From Centrapalus pauciflorus (lineage: Eukaryota; Streptophyta; Magnoliopsida; Asterales; Asteraceae): DNA of 64,000 bases. The stretch covers positions 62,001 to 126,000 of the forward strand of contig JAANYP010004843.1 in NCBI GenBank assembly GCA_020465985.1, read 5' to 3'. Position 1 is the stretch's first letter. Each line of letters opens with the position of its first letter. Under the pieces are notes generated by a model, which had not been told where the DNA came from, did no database searches, and worked only from the letters and a program-made list of their open reading frames with translations. The position numbers and the translations under genes were made by a program. Positions 56,871-64,000 of this stretch are shown here, one piece after another.

Positions 56871-57989
56871 TGTTAGGCACAAAAAGGCCTCAGTCAAACC
56901 TGTTCTGCATCTGAGGGGGACATTATTAATCAAACCTGTTGATACATTTAAAGGTTGAATTTAAGGCCTGTAATATGCCTTATTGAAACCTGAAAATGAT
57001 TTGCAATATCAGCCCAAATCTGTTTACCCTGTTGCATGTGTTGCAACAAAGGCAGTTTGTCCAAGCTGTTCTGTCTGCTGAACAGGCTGGACCTAAACTG
57101 TCTACGCTGCTCAACACTGGTGAGCAGCTTGGGCAGTTTACAAATGTTCTGTTCTTTGTGAACAGAACCTGTTCTTTGTGAACAGGTTAAAACACTTTAT
57201 GGAATATGTTTCCAAGTCTTCATGTATTGTTTTTGACTAGAAGATCAGTTTACAATGTCGAAGACAAAGTGGAAAACAGAACTGTTCAGCTGCCCACGCT
57301 GTTCTGTCACATGAAGACAAAAGGATATTTGAAAAAGGGTGACAGACCTTTTCTTATATCAAAATAGGCCTTAACAAAGGAAGAAAGATGCAAAGTTGAC
57401 ATTCCTTATTTAGTTAAAGCTAATGCAACAGTAGACAAAAAGAAAAGACAAAAGTTCTGCACACACGAAGACAAGTCTGCTGCAGAAAAGTTTATGTTGT
57501 CTTTTCAATCAAGACTTATCACTTTTCCTTTCGTCCTATGAAGAAGCTTCTCTTAGATCCTCTGATTCAGTATAAAAGGAAACTTCCAACGGTTGAAAGA
57601 CGAAGCCAAAAAGCTAAGTGCAAAAGCCAAGAGTGAACGTGCATTCAAGTGTATCTTTCATGCATGCAAGTCTGCTTGAATAGAACAGTGCTTGGTGTCT
57701 AAGTTGTTCTTGTTCAAGTTGTTTCTTTGAGTCTTGTAAACATAGTGAGTAATTCTTAGTGAGTGTATTCATTGTAACTAGTTTAAGTTTGTCTTAGATT
57801 AGTTAACATACTGTTGTATCTGTCATCTCAGCTTGAACCTTTCCGCATTCAAGCCTGTTTGTAATTAACTTCTGTTGATAATACATACAAACATTGAGAA
57901 AAGAGTGTGTAGTTTTTAAAAAGCTGTATTCACCCCTCCCCCCTCTACAGCTTGAGACTATATACTTGAGAAACCTTTTGGGACCTACA
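56871..57989 (+). repeat. Env-2 3' LTR (1119 bp, complete)
   Basis: TGTTAGGCAC ... GGGACCTACA. It carries two tandem CTGTTC-N5-GAACAG palindromes (57149-57185), a TATA box TATAAAAG (57572) and a C/T-rich stretch shortly before the end. It gives the full length of this LTR family. Confidence 0.93.
57572..57579 (+). promoter_or_regulatory. Env-2 LTR TATA box
   Basis: TATAAAAG, at the position equivalent to 50123 in Env-1. Confidence 0.6.
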
Positions 57990-59214
57990 ATTATGGAGTT
58001 TAGAACCCCCAGATATTTTTTGGGAACCCGAAAGTTTGATAGCTCAAAAATGGCCAACATAGGGTTTTAACGAGCTTTTTCCCTAACCTAAACACCTCGA
58101 AAAATGGCCGTTCTCGACTTCAAAATTTTTTTGTATATAGTAGTTTAATGTCTAAGAAAACCAAAGCCTAAATTATTTTGGAGCTTGGTCAAAAACAGCT
58201 TCAAAATAGGCCGAAAAACCTTCAAAAAGCTGGAAAATTATATATATAAAAACTTGACGTTTTAAGTGTGTCTTATTTATAAACTTGTAATGTTGGGTGA
58301 TTTAAGACATAAAAACCTTTATACATACATATTATCATATATGGGAGATTATTAAGTCCATTATATAATTTAGGGCTTGGTTAATCACATCCGGATCTTC
58401 ACTCATCAATCAACGCAAACTTGCATTTTACGAACATATTTTGCCATCACACCCTCGGTGAGTCTTCATTGCCCCTATTTTCACACTGTTATGTTTTAGG
58501 GTTGAAATACATGCTACGTTTTCATATGGACACGGAAACTACTTCATTTCTATTATGTAATACACATGTGGTTCCATCAGCCCTCAAATCATGAACCGTT
58601 AATTACATTTATTTGTAAGCGCGAATATATTGTGGATAGATCTATCGGGAGTCATGTCCCCCATTCGGGTTAGTCTTACCGGCTAACGGCGGAATGCATA
58701 TATATTTAACATTACGGTATTACGTATGGGAATACTGCACAGGGTAAACTCATAATTAAGTTTCGGTTGCATGATGGTTTTTATGTAATACATAACATGG
58801 AATTCATGCTTTTATAAATTCAAACTCAACTGTTGATGTCCATACAAGTCATATTACGTGTAAACCTATGAGCTCACCAAAAATTTTGTTGACGTATTTT
58901 AGCATTTATTTTCTGGAAATTAAGGCAAGTGCACTGCACCGGAAGTAATTTCAACGCTTCCGTACATATGGCGTCGCATTAATTTTCAAACTCTCGGAGA
59001 TTTATTTCATTATTTTTGTCAATATAATTATGTATTTAAATCTTTGTGATTTGCGAACTACTTACGCTTTATATCGGTCATGTTAAACAATACTTATGTT
59101 TGAAGTCAAATCGATGTGTTTTTTAAAATGTGCATATAGTCGTCGTTCACTTGATTATGGTTACGCTTCCTCGACGTCACGCTTCGTTGCCAACCGGGGT
59201 AACGGGGTGTGACA
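57990..59214 (+). repeat. Gypsy-3 5' LTR (5' boundary uncertain)
   Basis: It ends GGGGTGTGACA at 59214, three bases before the PBS. No gene lies in these 1.2 kb. I see no TG start at 57990, so the LTR may have been truncated by, or be the target of, Env-2. Confidence 0.7.
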
Positions 59215-59217
59215 GAT

Positions 59218-59230
59218 TGGTATCAGAGTC
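59218..59230 (+). other. Gypsy-3 primer binding site (tRNA-iMet type)
   Basis: TGGTATCAGAGTC after a GAT spacer following the LTR end. Confidence 0.85.
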
Positions 59231-59354
59231 ATAGTTATAGTGAACTAGGTTGCATTAGTACCCTAGACTATAACTGCACTTAAGTTTTACTGAATTTTTT
59301 TAAAATATTTTGTAACTAATTAAAAGACTACTAATAAACCTTGATAGCAGAGAC

Positions 59355-60077
59355 ATGTCAAACAACAACATCATCATCTTGTCTAATTCTGAGGATGAGT
59401 ACACCCCCATGAGCCCCGAAGTCACGGAGGTTTTCACCCAAGGAGAACCGTTTGAAGAAGAGGACCCCTCCGAGGAGTCGATGGAGGAATCAGTAGAGGA
59501 GCCCATGGAAGAAGATGAAACCGGAGAGGATCCACCACCCCCGGTGATCCCCTCATACACACCATAACACCCCGAGGTCCCGTCATTCAAACTGTACCGT
59601 CCCCACCCCTACGGCCCAAAGATGTTGTTTACACCCCGACAGAGGGTAAGCATACCGAGACGGGAGACTATTCAAATCCCGGCTCCACAACCAAGTTCAC
59701 CACCACAGCAGCGACGGGCAAACGCCCGTAGAAGGGGCTGGATGCCCGAGACCCTCCAAGAGTGGAGGCGGGAGGAGGGAATCCCCTCCCACTTTGAGAT
59801 CGGAGTACCATCCTATGCACCTACCACATCGCTTACTCAAGAGCCCGCCGATCAGACTATGCCTCTCTTGGTTGCTCGGTCTTCACGGCACGACCTCCAA
59901 ATTCGGTTGCTTAACCAAGATATTGGAGAGATGACTGCTCGTATAGAGCAGGAGGAGTTGCGAAACTCCAACCTATACTGGGCCAACCAGCACGCCCTCG
60001 CTGTTCAACAGGACGGGCTGGTGGAGCTTCGGCAGCGACTAGCCGAGAGCGAGGCCCGTAATGAGAAGCTGTCATAG
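59355..60077 (+). pseudogene. Gypsy-3 extra ORF between PBS and gag, function unknown
   Basis: One frame of 240 codons from ATG 59355, interrupted by a single TAA at 59565-59567. The N-terminus is strongly acidic (SNSEDEYTP, then EEEDPSEESMEESVEEP), followed by a proline stretch, a basic segment (RRANARRRGWMPETL) and a C-terminal helix-like region (QIRLLNQDIGEMTARIEQ; LVELRQRLAESEARNEKL) that could form a coiled coil. It is not gag: the gag starts at 60362. It matches no family I can name. Confidence 0.65.
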
Positions 60078-60361
60078 CGCCTCAATGCATTGAAAAAGGG
60101 AGAGACCCATGATCAGTCCCACACCTAGTACCCCCCCCCCCCCTTATCTTTGTAATGTTAGGAAATTCTTATGTAATAGTGTAGGAATAAAAATTTTCAG
60201 GTAATAACCCGCCCCAATGTAAGAAATTATGAATGATTAATGTAACTTGCAAGTGATTTATGAATCTGTGTTTGATGATTATAGAATTGTGCCCTAAGAA
60301 AAATTTAAATCTATAAGACTCAACTTCTTACACTATTCTCTTTTCTTTAAACTTTAAGATA
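60078..60361 (+). other. Gypsy-3 leader between extra ORF and gag
   Basis: About 285 AT-rich bases with a poly-C run (about 60130-60142) and no coding potential. Confidence 0.75.
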
Positions 60362-61480
60362 ATGTCGCCAAAGAGAGCCATGAACACCGCTGACATCGAA
60401 CAACTGGTCGCACAACGTGTGGCAGCAGCCATAGCCAACTATGAAACCAACCGTAATAGCACCGCAAACGGCGACGAAGGAGCTAGTCACACCACGGGAG
60501 CGTCTGATTCAACCCAGTAAGGGTGTGGAATCAAAGGATTTTTAAGTTGTAAACATCGATACTTTAATGGAACAGAAGGAGCTGTTGGACTAGTTCACTA
60601 GTTCGAGAAACTGGAGTCTGTGTTTCGCGTTAGTGGTTGCATCGAGGATGAGAAGGTCAAGTTCGCCACCCACACTCTTCAAGTTGGCGCTTTGACATGG
60701 TGGAATTCATATGCCAGTATGTGGGAATTGATACAGCTTCCCAACTCGCCTGGACCGTGTTAAAGCAGATGATGACAGATGAGTATTGCCCAAGAAACGA
60801 ACTGCAAAAGATGGAGTCTGAATTTTGGAATCTTGCTATGAAGAGAACAGATGTCGCCGGGTACACTAACCATTTTCATGAGTTGAGTTTGCTATGCCCA
60901 CATATGATGACACTGGAATATAAGCGTATCGAGCGCTACATTTGGGGACTCGCCCAAAAAATTTAAGGGAATATCACCGCATCCAACCAACTACTATTCA
61001 GAGCGCCATCCGAATGGCGAATAATTTGATAGATCAAGTGGCCAGAAGGAATGAGGCCAAAGCAGGAGAAAACAAGAGGAAATGGGAAGATAAATCAGGG
61101 AAAGGTTCGGGCTCACAGTCCAAAAAGCCAGAAACCATCAAGGCTTTTGTCGCCGGGGCTGAGCCAAAGAAGGGCTATACCGGCACTAAACCATGGTTTA
61201 ACCGATGCACCTACCATCACGTAGGTCCCTGTCCAACCCCTTGTGGGAAATGTAAGAAGCTCGGTCATTTAACCCAAGACTGTAAGTTTAACACCAACGG
61301 AGGCAGCAGCGGCACGCAAAGGAGCTACTTCGAATGTGGGAACACTAGGCACTTCAAGAAGGATTGTCCCGAGAAAAGGAACGGTGGTGGAGCTCAAGGG
61401 AGAGCCTTCGTGTTGGGAGCAGGTGATGCCCGTCAAGATCCTAATTTAGTAACGGGTACATTCCTTCTTAATGATATGTA
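60362..61480 (+). pseudogene. gag: Gypsy-3 gag
   Basis: ATG at 60362 (MSPKRAMNTADIEQLVAQRV). Retro_gag core: FNGTEGAVGLV (about 60560), LTWWNSYA (about 60695), MMTDEYCPRNELQKME (about 60770), YKRIERYIWGL (about 60925). Then NEAKAGENKRKWEDKSGK (about 61050) and two zinc knuckles. The first, CGKCKKLGHLTQDC (about 61240), is intact. The second reads YFECGNTRHFKKDC (about 61326): its first Cys is replaced. Stops near 60520 and 60590 and frameshifts near 60715 and 60960 break the frame. Confidence 0.9.
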
Positions 61481-64000
61481 TGCTTATGTGTTATTTGATA
61501 TTGGGCTTGATAGAAATTATATATCTGATAAGTTTAGTGAACAACTGAATGCCACTCTTTCCGCATTAGAAAATGCTTTTGACGTAGAATTAGGACGGAA
61601 AGTTGATTGAAGCAAATAGTATAATTAAGGAGTGCACACTAAAATTGGCAGATCATCCCTTTAAGATAAACTTGTTGCCTATTGAACTCGGAAGCTTCGA
61701 CGTGGTTATTGGTATGGATCGGTTGTTAGACAACCATGCCAAAATCTTTTGTGGTAAAAAGATCGTAAGAATACCACTTAAGAAAAAGAAAGTCCTTACA
61801 GTCCAGGGAGACAGAAAGAATCGCCAGTTGAACGTCATTTCTAGTGTAAGAATGCTGAAATGCCTTCGAATAGGTTGCCAAGCAGTACTAGTTCAGCCAG
61901 TGGAAAAGGAATCGAAGGAGAAGCGACTCGAAGAAATCCCGGTAGTTCGTGACTACCCAAAAGTCTTTCCTGAAGACTTGCTTGGACTTCCACCAACTAG
62001 GCAAGTAGAATTTCAGATTGACTTGGTGACTGGAGCTGCACCTGTCGCACGAGCACCCTACCGATTGGCACCGTCAGAGATGCAAGAATTATCAAATCAG
62101 TTACAAGAACTGTTGGACAAAGGATTCATCCGACCAAGTCCCTCACATTGGGGAGCTCCGGTCTTATTTGTCAAGAAGAAGGACGGATCCATTAGGATGT
62201 GCATCGATTACCGAGCGCTGAACAAGTAAAAAATCAAAAACCATACCCTCTCCCCCGAATCGACGATTTATTCGATCAACTCCAAGGATCTAGTTTTTAC
62301 ACTAAGATTGATATGCGATCCGGTTATGACCAAGTAAAAGTTTGGGAAGAAGATATACCCAAGACAGCGTTCAGAACTCGTTATGGACATTACGAATTTC
62401 AGGTGATGCCATTCGGTTTGACCAATGCACCAGCCGTATTCATGGACCTTATGAATCGAGTCTGTAAACCGTATTTGGACAAATTCGTAATAGTATTCAT
62501 AGACGATATCCTTATATATTCCAAAAATGAGGAGGAGCATGAGCAGCATCTGAAGTTGATTTTGGAGTTGCTAGAGAAAGAACATTTGTACGCCAAATTC
62601 TCTAAGTGTGAATTTTGGCTACGAGAAGTCAAATTCCTAGGGCATGTGATTAATAGCCAAGGAATTCAAGTAGACCCATCAAAAACTGAGGCAATTAAGA
62701 ACTAGGCAACTCCTAGGACTCCCACCGAAATCCGTCAGTTCTTAGGTCTTGCTGATTATAATAGGCGATTCATTGAAAACTTCTCGAAGATAGCTGGTTC
62801 TTTAACAGAATTGACTCGAAAGGACATAAAGTACAACTGGGGTGAAGATCAGGAAACGGCATGCCGACTGTTGAAGCAGAGTTTCTGTAGTGCACCTATT
62901 CTGTCCCTACCGGAAGGAACATAGGATTTTGTTGTTTACTGCGATGCCTCGCACAATGGATTGGGTTCCGTGTTAATGCAAAGAGACAAGGTTATCGCTT
63001 ATGCATCGCGGCAAGTTAAAGTTCATGAGGTGAACTACACGACTCACGACTTGGAGCTTGGAGCTATGATATTTGCTCTCAAGATATGGAGGCACTACCT
63101 TTACGGTACAAAGTGCACGATGTTTACACACCATAAGAGCCTTCAGCATATTCTGAACCAGAAAGAGTTAAACATGAGGCAACGACGCTGGGTTAAGCTG
63201 CTTAGCGATTACGACTGCGAGATCCGTTATCATCCGGGTAAGGCAAATGTTGTAGCTGGTGCCTTGAGCCGGAAGGAACGAGTTAAACCCTTGAGAGTCC
63301 GAGCTTTGGTCATGACTATACAGTCAAACTTGAGATCTCAAATCTGCGAGGCACAAGAGGAAGCGGTCAAGGAGGGAAATCTGCTAGATGAAGCCTTGAG
63401 AGGAATGGATAAACAGTTTGAAATCAAGACCGATGGATGTCGGTACTTCATGAGTAGAATTTGGCTACCAAAATTTGGAGGGTTAAGGAAGCTGGTCATG
63501 GATGAAGGGCATAAAACAAGATATGGTATTCACCCAAGGTCAGATAAGATGTATCACGACTTAAAGGAAATGTACTTGCGGCCAAAAATGAAGGCTGACA
63601 TTGCTACGTATGTCAGCAAGTGGTTAACGTGTTTTAAACATAAGGCTGAGCACCAGAATCCATCTGGATTGTTGGTTCAACCGGAAATACCCTAGTGGAA
63701 GTGGGTGAGAATAACCATGGACTTCATCACAAAGTTGCCAAAGACTTCTGGAGGCTATGTCACCATTTGGGTGATTGTGGACTGACTCACAAAGACTGCA
63801 CACTTCTTGCCAATCAAGGAGACTGATAAGATGGATAAGTTAACCCAAATCTATCTTAAAGAAGTCGTTTCAAGGCATGGAGTTCCTGTATCAATTATAT
63901 CAGATAGGGACAGCCGATTCACATCAAGATTTTGGCAATCATTACAAGAGGCGTTGGGTACACGCCTGGACATGAGCACGGCCTATCACCCACAAACGGA
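61481..64000 (+). pseudogene. pol: Gypsy-3 pol (protease, RT, RNase H, start of integrase core)
   Basis: Protease VLFDIGLDRNYIS (about 61490) has Ile in place of S/T in D-S/T-G. Frameshift near 61605. RT: VGAP-like WGAPVLFVKKKDGSIRMC (about 62150), frameshift near 62225, KIDMRSGYDQVKV, VMPFGLTNAPAVF and VIVFIDDILIYS (about 62487) with FIDD intact. Stop at 62703. RNase H VVYCDASHNG-like (about 62935). Integrase HHCC region (HPRSDKMYHDLKE ... CFKHK, about 63530), where the last Cys appears replaced by His. Core MDFITKLPKTSGG (about 63718) with TGA near 63782; the second core Asp lies in SDRDSRFTS (about 63900). The window ends at TAYHPQT. Confidence 0.92.

Larger units (their letters stand above)
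53396..57989 (+). mobile_element. Env-2: second copy of the Env family, 5' truncated
   Basis: ORF region (53396-56519), 3' untranslated region and PPT (56520-56870), complete 3' LTR (56871-57989). The 5' LTR and start of the ORF are missing; the sequence starts abruptly inside the ORF next to the broken Copia-3 env-like gene. After 57989 comes LTR-like sequence of Gypsy-3. Confidence 0.85.
57990..64000 (+). mobile_element. Gypsy-3: Ty3/gypsy element, cut by window end
   Basis: LTR (to 59214), PBS (59218), an extra upstream ORF (59355-60077), gag (60362-61480) and pol through the integrase core at 64000. The gag and pol motifs are those of a plant chromovirus-like element, but of a different family from Chromo-1/2. 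The LTR start is not recognisable because Env-2 ends at 57989. Confidence 0.88.

Noticed and set aside
59300..59590. Minus-strand serine-rich frame
   Set aside because: Antisense shadow of the acidic N-terminus of the Gypsy-3 extra ORF (GAG/GAA read backwards gives Ser/Leu).
60130..60142. Poly-C run as an assembly gap or G-quadruplex
   Set aside because: A single homopolymer; no set of spaced G/C runs and no Ns.
1..64000. CRISPR arrays, bacterial operons, prophage or host genes
   Set aside because: Repeats are irregular and inside LTRs or spacers; every long coding region is retrotransposon gag, pol or post-pol ORF; no intron-bearing host gene recognised.

Overview
The window is plant nuclear DNA made entirely of nested, decayed LTR retrotransposons. 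I see no host gene, tRNA, rRNA or CRISPR array. The AT-rich background, copia elements with an extra ORF after pol (Sirevirus-like), chromovirus-type gypsy elements with 2.4-2.7 kb LTRs, an Athila/Tat-type gypsy relic and initiator-tRNA-Met-type primer sites suggest a eudicot with a large genome, perhaps an asterid. The species cannot be read from the sequence. Names used below are local: Copia-1 to Copia-4, Chromo-1/2, OTA-1, Env-1/2, Gypsy-3.

Layout. Copia-3 (+) is the outermost element, from 29805 to about 53395. Copia-2 (+, 14565-29804) sits in its gag region. OTA-1 (-, 12145-14564) sits in the 5' LTR of Copia-2. Copia-1 (+, 3575-12144) sits in the gag of OTA-1, and Chromo-1 (-, 1-3574) sits in the pol of Copia-1. 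The left halves of all five therefore lie left of the window. Chromo-2 (-, 18368-28167) is inserted in the env-like gene of Copia-2, with a near-perfect 5-bp target duplication. Env-1 (+, 35720-50522) is inserted between pol and env-like gene of Copia-3, with a perfect GAATG duplication. A 5'-truncated Copia-4 (-, 40251-49646) sits in the 3' LTR of Env-1. From about 53396 a 5'-truncated Env-2 (+) abuts the broken env-like gene of Copia-3 and ends at 57989. Gypsy-3 (+, 57990-64000) follows and is cut by the window end.

How the parts work. The copia elements carry gag, pol (protease, integrase, reverse transcriptase, RNase H) and, about 2.1 kb after pol, a gene of roughly 1000 codons of unknown function called 'env-like' here because of its position only. 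Comparing copies shows conserved non-coding structure: three consecutive hairpins between pol and the env-like gene, a perfect hairpin bracketing the polypurine tract and 3' LTR start, a palindrome in the LTR, an in-frame UAA between gag and pol, and acceptor-like TGTGCAG sites before pol and before the env-like ATG. Every coding region is broken by stops, frameshifts or active-site lesions, so no element here looks autonomous.

The most interesting signals are the three-hairpin element; a 123-bp copy of flanking DNA pasted between PBS and 5' LTR of Chromo-2 (a likely repair scar); the PPT hairpin; and a shared C-terminal motif linking two otherwise different env-like families.
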